From Streptomyces sp. NRRL F-5122 (GTDB lineage Bacteria; Actinomycetota; Actinomycetes; Streptomycetales; Streptomycetaceae), in contig NZ_LMWH01000274.1 in the NCBI RefSeq assembly GCF_001507435.1, forward strand, positions 1 to 31,583: 31,583 nt of DNA, given 5' to 3'. This document shows positions 25,401 through 31,583 of the stretch, piece by piece; position 1 is the stretch's first letter, and each line of letters begins with the position of its first letter. The translations under genes were made by a program, and so were the position numbers. The notes beneath the pieces were generated by a model. It saw nothing but the letters and a program-made list of their open reading frames with translations, did no database searches and was not told where the DNA came from.

Positions 25401-28400
25401 ACACCCCGGCCACCGTACCGAAAACCCTCAACAGCCTTACCGCCCCCACCAGCGTCTCCCGCCCGGACCAGGTGGCCTCCGCGACACGGACCTACTACGA
25501 CGACACCAGCTTCACGACCGCCTTCCCACAGACCGCCGCGCCCACCAAGGGCGAAATCACCATGAGCCGGCAAGCCTCCGACTACAGCAGCGGCGCATTC
25601 ACCTGGCAGACCCAGGCCCGCACCACCTACGACGCCTACGGCCGTCTCAAGGACGTCTACGACGCAAACGGCAACAAGACCACCACGGCCTACACCGTGG
25701 ACAGTGTCGGCCTGACCACCGCCACGACGATCACCAACGCCAAGAACCAGACCACCAGCACCACCACGGACCCGACCCGCGGCCTCACCCTGACCGCCAC
25801 CGACGCCAACGGCATCGCCACCACCGTCCACTACGACGCACTCGGACGCACCACCGAGGTGTGGCAGCACAATCGTCCCACCAGCGCCCCCGCCGACACC
25901 AAGTACAACTACACGGTCCTGCAGAACAGCCAATCCGGCACCACCACCCAGACCCTGAATGACACCCTGGACTACGTCCCCTCCTACAACCTTGTCGATT
26001 CACTCGGCCGACCGCGTCAGACCCAGACCGTGACCCCGCAGGGTGGCCGACTGATCACCGAGTCGTTCTACGACTCACACGGCTGGGTGTGGAAGAAGAA
26101 CAACGCCTACTGGGACAAGAACAACCTCCCCACCCTGGCGACAGCCTCGGTACAGGACTCCCAGATCCCCAACCAGGACCGCTACACCCTGGATGGCCTG
26201 GGTCGCGTGGTCATCGACGACTCCGAGCAGTACTCAGTCCTCAAGCAGCACACCACCACCGTGTACAGCGGAGACGCCACCACCGTTATCCCCCCAACCG
26301 GCGGCACGGTAAAGACCACCCGAACCGACCCCCTGGGGCGCACATCCGAGGTCGACGCATACAGCGCCCGCCCCACGCTGACCACTCCCCTCAACACCTT
26401 CACCGGCCTGTTCTCCGTCACAGGCGGCACCTCCAACCCGATCACATACGGATACGACGGGCACGGCAAGCAGAACACCGTCACCTCGAAGGGCAGCACC
26501 TGGACGACCGTCTACGACCTGCTGGGCCGAGTGGCGTCCAAGACCGACCCGGACGCCGGTAAGAGCACCATGCTCTACGACGCGGCCGGGAACCTCACCC
26601 AGACCACCGACTCCCGCGGCAAGACCGTCTCCTACACCTACGACGCGCTGAGCCGCAAAACCGGTCAGTTCGCCTCCACCCTTGCCGCCCAGGCGCCCGG
26701 CGTGAGCGGCAACCAGACGGCCGCCTGGACCTACGACAACGACAACGCCGTCTCCGGCGTGACCAACCCGATCGGTAAGAGCACCACCGCCACCTCCTAC
26801 AACGCCGGCAACGCCTACACCACCCAGCAGATCGGCTTCAACGCCTTCGGCGAATCACTCGGCCAGTCCATCACCATCCCGGCCGTACACGGCGCACTGG
26901 GCGGCAAGACCTACACCTTCCGCCACACCTACAGCGCCGACACCGGCCTGCTCATCACCGACAACTACCCCCTCGGCGGCGGCCTTCCCAACGAGATCGC
27001 CACACACTCGTACAACACCGCCCTGGACCTGCCCAACGCACTGGGGACCCCCTCTTACACCTACGCGCAGGAAACCATTTACAGCGCCTACGGCCAGGTG
27101 CTCAAGGAGACCCTGGGCACGGGCGCCAACCTGGCCTACCTCGACAACACCTACGACCCGCACACGGGTGCGCTGACCGATCAGCTCGTATCGCGCTCCA
27201 CCACCCCGGTCAAGATCGACGAACAGAACTACACCTACGACCCCGCGGGCAACACCACCAAGCAGGTCACCACCCGCCTGGGCACCACAGCCACCCCCGA
27301 GACCCAGTGCTACCAATACGACGAGCTCGACCGACTCACCCAAGCCTGGACCGCCACCGACAACTGCGGCGCCACCCCCACCGCAAGCTCCCACGCACAG
27401 GTCGGCGATCCGCTCGTTGGCGGCACCGCCTACTGGACCAGCTGGGACTTCGACGCCCTCGGCCAGCGCCAGCACCAGATCCAGCACTCCACCACCGGCG
27501 GCGCCGACACCACCACCAGCTACACCTACAACTACAACGGCAACGGTACCGTCCAGCCCCACGCCCTGGCCTCCACCCAGGACAACGGCGCAAGCAACGC
27601 AACCACCAGCTACTCCTATGACAAGGCCGGCAACACCACCGGCCGCAACACCATCGCGTCAGGCAACCAAACCCTGGCCTGGAACGAGGCCGGACAGCTC
27701 ACCCAAGTCAGCGGCGGCAAGAGCGGCACCACCAGCTACATCTACGACGCCGACGGCAACGTCCTGCTCCAGACAGACCCCTCTAGCACCACCCTGTACC
27801 TGCCCGGGGAGCAACTCACCCTGACCGGCGGCACCACCACCGGCGTGCGCTACCTGCCCCTGCCCGGCGGCGGCGCCGTCGTACGCACCGGCACCACCAC
27901 CAACTACAAGTTCGAGATCAGCGACCCCCACGGCACCAACGGCCTCAACCTGGACAACACCGCCCAAACCCCCACCTGGCGCCAGTTCACCCCCTACGGC
28001 GACACCCGCGGCACCACCGTCAGCTGGATCGACAGCCGAGGCTTCCTCAACGCCCCAAACAACACCAACACCGGCCTCACCCAAATCGGCGCCCGCCAAT
28101 ACGACCCCACCCTCGGGCGCTTCACCAGCCTCGACCCCGTCTTCGCAGCCACCGACGACCAACAACTCGCCGGCTACGCCTACAGCGCAAACAACCCCGT
28201 CACCTATAGCGACCCCACGGGGCTGTACTGCGACGGTTGCAGCGCCGGTAACCCGGACAGCGCATGGGCGCCGGACAAGCACAACGGCCCCGGCTGCACC
28301 ACGGAGGGCTGCTACGCCAAGAACAGCAGCGGCAGCTATGTCGCCGTCACCGGCCCGGCAGCCAGCTACCACCCCAGCAAGTCCGGTACTCACCGCAGTG

Positions 28401-29065
28401 AGGGCGGCTGCGCCAATTACGGATATATGGCGAAAGACGCATGTACCGCAGCACCCATCGGAAGAGGCGATAGTTTCGGAAGCACCACCAGTTCCTCTAG
28501 TTGGCATTTCCCCGACACTGGCTGGTATGGTCCACAGCCAGAGTTCAGTTGGCGAGAACTGCTCAGGCAAATAATCGATGGCCCAATCTGCAATCCAGGT
28601 TATCCCTGCGAAAATGGGCAGATTGCGATAGTTCCAATAGGTCCTGAAGGCCCTCTAGGTCGCGGCCGAGCCGGCGCACCGCCGGGCGGTTTGGTTATAA
28701 CGGACGAGCAAGGCATTGCCGCGGGTAGCAGTGGTCTGCCGCGCCCCTACATAAACCCGAAGGGGAATTGGACCAACGACCTCTATACGGTCCGGCGGAA
28801 AGCTATGGAACCGCACATGAATGGGAGGACGGACACGGGTAAGAGCCAGTTCCTGTTCAACGTCGAAGCGGAGAAGGTTACGCTTGATGCTGCGGCATAT
28901 GCAGATGCTAATGGCCTGTGGCAGGGAAACAAGGCTCGCGTTTACGTTGAGAACGGTCCCGTTGGCGTCGTCGGTAGGTCTGGTGAACTGACCAACTGGA
29001 TCAGGGTCACCCGAGAGGGAAGAATGATTCATGGTTGGCCGGTTGGCCCGCCGAGCGGAGGATAG
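22415..29065 (+). CDS. Secreted RHS/YD-repeat protein with C-terminal toxin domain
   Basis: A 2216-residue protein starting at ATG 22415, seven bases after GGGGGG. An Arg-rich start and hydrophobic GIVGVVMAMALAAP form a signal peptide. An SpvB-like segment lies near residue 302 (FTYSYPIAPATSSGSLQPSV, then GLAYDSGSVDG). YD repeats fill roughly residues 1065-1790 (YDAYGRLKDVYDANGN, YDALGRTTEVW, YDLLGRVASKTD). The RHS core runs from YLPGEQLTLTGG to GARQYDPTLGRFTSLDPV and closes with DPTGL near residue 1938. The last about 278 residues are variable; the final 105 look like a compact toxin domain (EPHMNGRTDTGKSQFLFNVE, LTNWIRVTREGRMIHGWP) with conserved-looking His, Lys and Arg. An RNase-type activity is a guess. 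Base composition drops to about 50% GC here. A small gene for the probable immunity protein follows after four bases. Confidence 0.92.
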   Translation: MTRTAWRRRTTRQNVARRGIVGVVMAMALAAPTAVPTATATTAALGVPPVQQTRSVKGVTTLTPRKLSVRDQTKKPFQAAKAHWPDAASVTTTLAAPKLGAKQGAKASVVGTPVWTRAVGPAKGSYQGPKKVSVRVLPHHDAAKLGVAGVVLTIQPTTGGRGKVQLGLDYSAFAQGYGGNYAERLHLVKLPACALTTPERAACRTQTPLATDQDPTSRELTTTLALQSTPSQVVSPQASASAGRTAAEPTSAASSATTGAQMMVLAATASGTTQGGAAGSYEATTLAPSNSWTGGSSSGDFTYSYPIAPATSSGSLQPSVGLAYDSGSVDGQTSSTQAQSSWAGDGWSTPDSYIEQNYTACSDNPEGSPSPVSSGDRCYDGPVLTLSLNGSSTSLVKNDGDGTWKPADDNGSTVKHVTNSNNDSGTYNTDYWIITDRGGTQYYFGRNQLPGWTSGKTTTKSVDSVPVYSAHSGDPCYKSSGFSDSVCTMAYKWHLDYVVDAHANAMAYYYAQDTNYYGEQNGAHNVSYVRDSYLSRIDYGFRDGDVYGTVPDKVVFNPTSRCTLASCDPLSASTAASQYPDVPYDLVCAQGATCTAQSPSFFSTVRLASITVQQYSATAAKYQTVDTYTLHQTEPATGDGTSPTLWLAAITHEGDDTTAGGSTSPITLPDVKFTGVDLKNRVDTSNFPGLYRYRISGITNEMGGLTSITYDTPETCTATYVGTADPKTNTKSCYPVSWTPKDYLNPITDWFQKYAVTRVLETDSTGGAVAKRTDYTYNGGAAWHHDDNEVVKAKYRTWGQFRGYASVETRTGDGANDPQTKSVTSYYRGMDDDWLSSSSRRSVNVTDSQQGEHPDSDQLAGNPLETTAYTGVGGTVDNSTITSYWISATTATRARTGMPALTAHATNVAETWTRQAVTDGTNPWRITQTDNTYDATPADDNFALLTYSYTHTVPADAAYDQCTAITYAKANTSTNLVGLEASKETDSVACAGFSPNTPATVPKTLNSLTAPTSVSRPDQVASATRTYYDDTSFTTAFPQTAAPTKGEITMSRQASDYSSGAFTWQTQARTTYDAYGRLKDVYDANGNKTTTAYTVDSVGLTTATTITNAKNQTTSTTTDPTRGLTLTATDANGIATTVHYDALGRTTEVWQHNRPTSAPADTKYNYTVLQNSQSGTTTQTLNDTLDYVPSYNLVDSLGRPRQTQTVTPQGGRLITESFYDSHGWVWKKNNAYWDKNNLPTLATASVQDSQIPNQDRYTLDGLGRVVIDDSEQYSVLKQHTTTVYSGDATTVIPPTGGTVKTTRTDPLGRTSEVDAYSARPTLTTPLNTFTGLFSVTGGTSNPITYGYDGHGKQNTVTSKGSTWTTVYDLLGRVASKTDPDAGKSTMLYDAAGNLTQTTDSRGKTVSYTYDALSRKTGQFASTLAAQAPGVSGNQTAAWTYDNDNAVSGVTNPIGKSTTATSYNAGNAYTTQQIGFNAFGESLGQSITIPAVHGALGGKTYTFRHTYSADTGLLITDNYPLGGGLPNEIATHSYNTALDLPNALGTPSYTYAQETIYSAYGQVLKETLGTGANLAYLDNTYDPHTGALTDQLVSRSTTPVKIDEQNYTYDPAGNTTKQVTTRLGTTATPETQCYQYDELDRLTQAWTATDNCGATPTASSHAQVGDPLVGGTAYWTSWDFDALGQRQHQIQHSTTGGADTTTSYTYNYNGNGTVQPHALASTQDNGASNATTSYSYDKAGNTTGRNTIASGNQTLAWNEAGQLTQVSGGKSGTTSYIYDADGNVLLQTDPSSTTLYLPGEQLTLTGGTTTGVRYLPLPGGGAVVRTGTTTNYKFEISDPHGTNGLNLDNTAQTPTWRQFTPYGDTRGTTVSWIDSRGFLNAPNNTNTGLTQIGARQYDPTLGRFTSLDPVFAATDDQQLAGYAYSANNPVTYSDPTGLYCDGCSAGNPDSAWAPDKHNGPGCTTEGCYAKNSSGSYVAVTGPAASYHPSKSGTHRSEGGCANYGYMAKDACTAAPIGRGDSFGSTTSSSSWHFPDTGWYGPQPEFSWRELLRQIIDGPICNPGYPCENGQIAIVPIGPEGPLGRGRAGAPPGGLVITDEQGIAAGSSGLPRPYINPKGNWTNDLYTVRRKAMEPHMNGRTDTGKSQFLFNVEAEKVTLDAAAYADANGLWQGNKARVYVENGPVGVVGRSGELTNWIRVTREGRMIHGWPVGPPSGG

Positions 29066-29069
29066 GCAG

Positions 29070-29411
29070 GTGAACCAAGTGGAACAGCTCGAAGGATGGC
29101 TGAAGCGGGATAACCTGAAAGGGTTCCTGCTTATGGTCTCGGAAGTGATCGAATATCGCTTCGACGATTCGGATTGGGATGCTTTTCAAGCAGGCCTGGA
29201 TTCATCGAATCAAGGCAGCAGTTGGTTTGATTACCCCTTGGTTGGGCGGGTCTCGGTTCGAGTCGAAATTTCGCGCTTCGATGAGGAGGGGGACGTTGAC
29301 ATCAAAGTCTCTCTCCCTGCAGACGAACCTTGCCTCCTGGGTCAGATTCGAGCGGTATGGATGGTTTTTAATCGCTTGGATGTGTCCCCTGATGTTCAGT
29401 TGATCGACTGA
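29070..29411 (+). CDS. Probable immunity protein to the RHS toxin
   Basis: A 113-residue acidic protein starting at GTG 29070, seven bases after GGAGGA, which itself lies inside the last codons of the RHS gene. I recognise no named family. It has an N-terminal amphipathic helix (VEQLEGWLKRDNLKGF), beta-like stretches (VGRVSVRVEISRF, VDIKVSLP) and many Asp/Glu residues, the usual profile of a small cytosolic antitoxin for a basic toxin domain. Position directly behind a polymorphic RHS C-terminus and the same low GC (30 of 60 bases at 29161-29220 by hand count) argue that toxin tip and immunity gene travelled together. Confidence 0.7.
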   Translation: MNQVEQLEGWLKRDNLKGFLLMVSEVIEYRFDDSDWDAFQAGLDSSNQGSSWFDYPLVGRVSVRVEISRFDEEGDVDIKVSLPADEPCLLGQIRAVWMVFNRLDVSPDVQLID

Positions 29412-29494
29412 GAATAACGCCCAGATGTTTCCCGGAGGGAATTCTGCGCGGCTCCGCAAGGGGCTTCCGCACGGTGTGTGACGGCAACGCAGCT

Positions 29495-29540
29495 GGCCGC
29501 CAGCGGCCCCACGAGGCATCTCGTGGGGCCGCTGGCGGCC
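29495..29540 (+). terminator. Perfect 21-bp hairpin after the toxin/immunity genes
   Basis: Bases 29495-29515 are exactly complementary to 29520-29540, with the four-base loop GCAT. The stem is very GC-rich (starts GGCCGCCAGCGG). It is most simply a strong terminator, working in both directions, for the RHS/immunity operon and the minus-strand remnant beyond it. No T tract follows. Confidence 0.8.
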
Positions 29541-29638
29541 TGAAGGGAGCGGAGCATTCCCGGCTTGGCGGCAGCCCCGCGGCCTGGGGCCGTATCCGGG
29601 CTGAGGGCGTCGATGAGGATCACGGTAGGCAATCTCGA

Positions 29639-29820
29639 CTATCGGCAAGGAGCGCAGGCGGCCAGTCTGGGCCGGGGGGCCTCTATGTCTTTGGTCAAGC
29701 GAGGCGTGGGGTTCGGGGTTCTGGGTTCGTAGAAGGTGCCGTCGCGGAGCATGGCGAACAGCACGTTGATGCGTTGTCGGGCCAGGCGCCCGGCACGCTC
29801 ACGGGCTTGTGCGTGGCGCG
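29639..29820 (-). pseudogene. IS110-family transposase C-terminal tail
   Basis: The minus-strand frame ending at TAG 29639-29641 reads RLARQRINVLFAMLRDGTFY then EPRTP. That is the characteristic C-terminal helix of one IS110 subgroup, where relatives have LARRRCDVLFAMLRDGTFYE. Only this tail remains: no catalytic residues and no start. It differs in sequence from the IS110 element at 2654-3765. Upstream it runs into an unrelated gene fragment in another frame. Confidence 0.65.
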
Positions 29821-30148
29821 GTCGGTTATCTGGGTGACGGCCTGGTCGACGAGGTCGAACAGCTCGATGCGGCGCAGGGGGTCGGGCAGGGCGCGTTTCA
29901 GCTGCACGACGGCGACGTCCCGGGTGATGGGCGCGGTGGTCAGCCGGTCCAGGGCTTCGACACGGCTCACGAGGCCGGTGAACAGCTCGTCGGCGTTCTT
30001 GCCGTCGATCACCACAGCGCCGTACTGCGCGGTGAGGGCCGGGGCGGCGTCGCTGAACCGGCCGTACTGCGACCAGAACAGCGGGTACCGGCGCGATCGG
30101 GTCCCCAGCACTTGCAGAACGCCCTGAAGCCAGTCAGGGCTATCGGCT
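29821..30148 (-). pseudogene. Unidentified gene fragment between two mobile-element remnants
   Basis: A well-composed minus-strand frame reads DSPDWLQGVLQVLGTRSRRY, then FWSQYGRFSDAAPALTAQYG, VVIDGKNADELFTGLVSRVE and ALPDPLRRIELFDLVDQAV. Residue use is that of a real helical protein, not of shadow frames. It has no stop at its upstream side until it meets the IS630 end near 30150, and it loses its frame at the IS110 tail. I do not recognise the family. A GTG at 30111 could start a 138-residue product, but its last 40 residues would be out-of-frame IS110 sequence. Confidence 0.5.
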
Positions 30149-30219
30149 ACTGAACTTGATCGAGTGATGTCGGGAGGGTTCGCCTGACAGCGGCCGCTGG
30201 CGCCGGTAGCTCCTGGGGG

Positions 30220-30736
30220 ATGAGATATGTGCAGGGTGGTGGGCTAACCGACACCGAGAGGGCCGCTCGGGAGCGGATCCGGTTGCAGGCTGTCGTCCGC
30301 TTCGAGGCCGGGGAGAAGAATCGGAAGGTCGCCGCCGCGCTGCGGGTGAGCGAGCGGTCGGTGGAGCGGTGGCGCCAGGCCTGGCGCGAGCGCGGCCAGG
30401 TCGGGGTCCTGTCGCAGGGCTCTCCGGGACGGTCCGGCTCAGCGAAACGCAGGTCGCTAGGCTGGAGGGGGAGTTGGAGCGTGGCCCGTTGATCCACGGC
30501 TGGGCTGACCAGCGATGGACGCTGGCGCGGGTCAAGACGTTGATTGGCCGGCTGTTCCACGTCTCCTACACCGTCGAGGGCACGTGGCGGTTGCTGAAGC
30601 GGCATGGCTGGAGCTGGCAGCAGCCGGCTCGGCGCGCCATCGAGCGGGACGATGATGCGGTCGAGGTGTGGAAGAAGGAGATCTGGCCGCGGGTAAGAGG
30701 ACTGCGGCGGAGCGTGGAGCCTGGATCGTCTTTGAG
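30220..30736 (+). pseudogene. IS630-family transposase, N-terminal part, frameshifted
   Basis: From ATG 30220 the frame reads MRYVQGGGLTDTERAARERI, then the helix-turn-helix KVAAALRVSERSVERWRQAW. At GSPGR, near 30430, a missing base moves the homologous reading to a second frame (RLSETQVARLEGELERGPL, HGWADQRWTLARVKTLI, TWRLLKRHGWSWQQPARRA). A further shift near 30695 restores KRTAAERGAWIVFE, which stops exactly before the expected DEAG catalytic motif. Relatives carry the DDE domain next; here group II intron sequence follows. The element is inactive. Its left end is probably near 30150, where the neighbouring fragment's frame ends. Confidence 0.85.
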
Positions 30737-31485
30737 TTGCGCCGTGAGGCGCTGTGTTTCGTGTGGAGGTGAGAGACCTTCGCCGCCTCTCTGTCGTAGC
30801 TGAGAGGTGGAGCTGAGGGCAGCCTGATCTGGGTGATGCCGGGGAGGGCGGGAGCGGCCCTGACAAAGCCGGGACGTGCCAGTACTGCCAGATGGCGCGG
30901 GTCCGGCGAGCGGGATGGAGAGGAGTACGCGAGGAACCGGCGTCTTTACGTCTCTTAACGATGTCATCGGCTCGAACCTGGCGGATCTGGGCCGGAAGGG
31001 GTGCGCACTCGTCGAGGGTCGGCGGGGAACTCCTTGGTCGGTCTTTCGAAGCCGGCCGGGAGGCCACGAGGAAGGACTACGGCGTACTCGTGGCGATGCC
31101 GCAGGGACACAGTCGGGCTCCTACTTCGTCGAGCGAAACGAAGTGAACACGGGAACCATCCGGTCGCACCTCCCCGGTGACGGGCAGCCAGTCCGCTGGT
31201 GGGGATAGGCGCATCGACCGCTGAACGGGCCGGGTGAGGCGGAGCCTCCGTAGTACTCCGAGCCGGGGAGAGATCGGTGCATGGGGAAGGGCGGCAGCGG
31301 TATCGAGAGGGGAGGAGACTGCAATGCCGAAAGAGGCGCCGCTGAACAGTGGCGCTCTGCTGGAGACGGTCCCGGTGGGGCCGCGCCAGCGGGTATCGGA
31401 GATGCAGGCCAAGCTTCACCGTTGGGCGGTGGCCGATCCCGGCCGCCGGTTCGACGATCTGTTCAACCTCGTGCACGACCCGGCT
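30737..31485 (+). mobile_element. Group II intron, 5' part, inside the IS630 gene
   Basis: Immediately after the IS630 codons for WIVFE the sequence becomes that of a bacterial group II intron ribozyme. A 5' hairpin GCGCC-GTGA-GGCGC (30739-30752) is followed by GTGGAGGTGAGAG and GAGGTGGAGCTGAGGGCAG. Further on, GTAGTACTCCGAGCCGGGG then GCATGGGGAAGGGCGGCAG (31249-31298) are the conserved lead-in to the intron-encoded reverse transcriptase. The first intron bases read GTTGCG or TTGCG rather than the consensus GTGYG, so the 5' splice site is uncertain by a base or two. Domains V and VI and the 3' exon are not in the window, because the intron is cut near 31485. Confidence 0.8.
31324..31485 (+). 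pseudogene. Group II intron reverse transcriptase/maturase, N-terminal fragment
   Basis: ATG 31324 lies six bases after GGAGGAG and begins MPKEAPLNSGALLETV, followed by MQAKLHRWAVADPGRRFDDL and FNLVHDPA. This is the standard N-terminus of actinobacterial group II intron-encoded proteins, where relatives continue FL...AW.RVR.N.GA. After A54 the family match ends abruptly and the frame continues into unrelated G- and T-rich sequence to the window end. The reverse transcriptase (YADD), maturase and endonuclease domains are absent from what can be seen, so this fragment cannot support splicing or mobility. Confidence 0.8.
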
Positions 31486-31583
31486 GTTGGACGGGAGGGT
31501 AGTTGGAGCGTGGGGTGGTGGCTGAGCTGGTGTGTTGTTGATTCGTTGAGGGGGGTGGGGGAGGGAGTGGGTGCTGGGTTGGG
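31486..31583. other. G/T-rich terminal stretch, unidentified
   Basis: From 31486 on, the plus strand is strikingly poor in A and C, with runs of G and TG. It does not match the expected reverse-transcriptase continuation. It is probably the edge of another inserted element or a rearrangement junction. The window ends before it can be identified. Confidence 0.4.

Noticed and set aside
24926..25933. Minus-strand 335-codon frame across the RHS gene
   Set aside because: Val/Gly-rich shadow of the repeat-containing sense gene.
25600..27780. DNA tandem repeats or CRISPR-like spacing in the RHS gene
   Set aside because: The periodicity is that of YD protein repeats; copies are diverged and there are no identical repeats with unique spacers.
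29474..30153. Plus-strand frames across the 29.5-30.1 kb remnant
   Set aside because: Composition is poor and they lie antisense to fragments with recognisable IS110 or protein-like sequence.

Overview
The window looks like an accessory region of a Streptomyces-type actinomycete chromosome or large plasmid. GC is very high, GTG starts and GGAGG-type ribosome sites are common, stop/start codons overlap within operons, and the insertion sequences, the NarL-type two-component pair, the DUF1989/carboxylase operon and the giant secreted RHS and LamG/FG-GAP proteins are all typical of that group. This is an inference from the sequence, not a database identification.

Layout. 1-4840 is a mobile-element graveyard around one small VOC-family gene. 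It holds an IS3 element with recognisable inverted repeats and an unusual single-frame OrfAB, an IS5-family tail abutting a broken zinc-finger ORF, a frameshifted IS110 element, an IS3 orfA remnant, and the last parts of a Tn554-like integrase operon. 5044-14584 is a compact operon: APC permease, two DUF1989 proteins, a biotin-dependent urea/guanidine carboxylase, allophanate hydrolase and a TetR regulator. The genes overlap or nearly touch, apart from short gaps after the permease and before the regulator. The gene set matches the guanidine assimilation route (guanidine to carboxyguanidine to allophanate to ammonia and CO2) better than plain urea breakdown. A perfect 10-2-10 palindrome just upstream of the permease ribosome site is the likely TetR operator, and I see no guanidine riboswitch.

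14699-16524 is a NarL-type sensor kinase and response regulator; the kinase 5' end looks damaged or starts unusually. 16525-17700 holds gene debris: a DUF4259-like tail and a Tat-leader gene with an in-frame stop. 17718-22127 (minus) and 22415-29065 (plus) are two giant secreted proteins transcribed divergently from a 287-base gap. One carries LamG and FG-GAP repeats. The other is an SpvB/YD-repeat RHS protein ending in an apparently transferred, less GC-rich C-terminal toxin, followed at once by a small probable immunity gene and a perfect 21-bp hairpin.

29639-31583 is a second wreck: an IS110 tail joined to an unknown gene fragment, then an IS630 transposase interrupted by the 5' half of a group II intron, whose reverse-transcriptase gene is itself cut after about 54 codons.

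The most rewarding regions are the guanidine operon with its operator, the RHS toxin/immunity module with its divergent FG-GAP partner, and the nested IS630/intron remnant.
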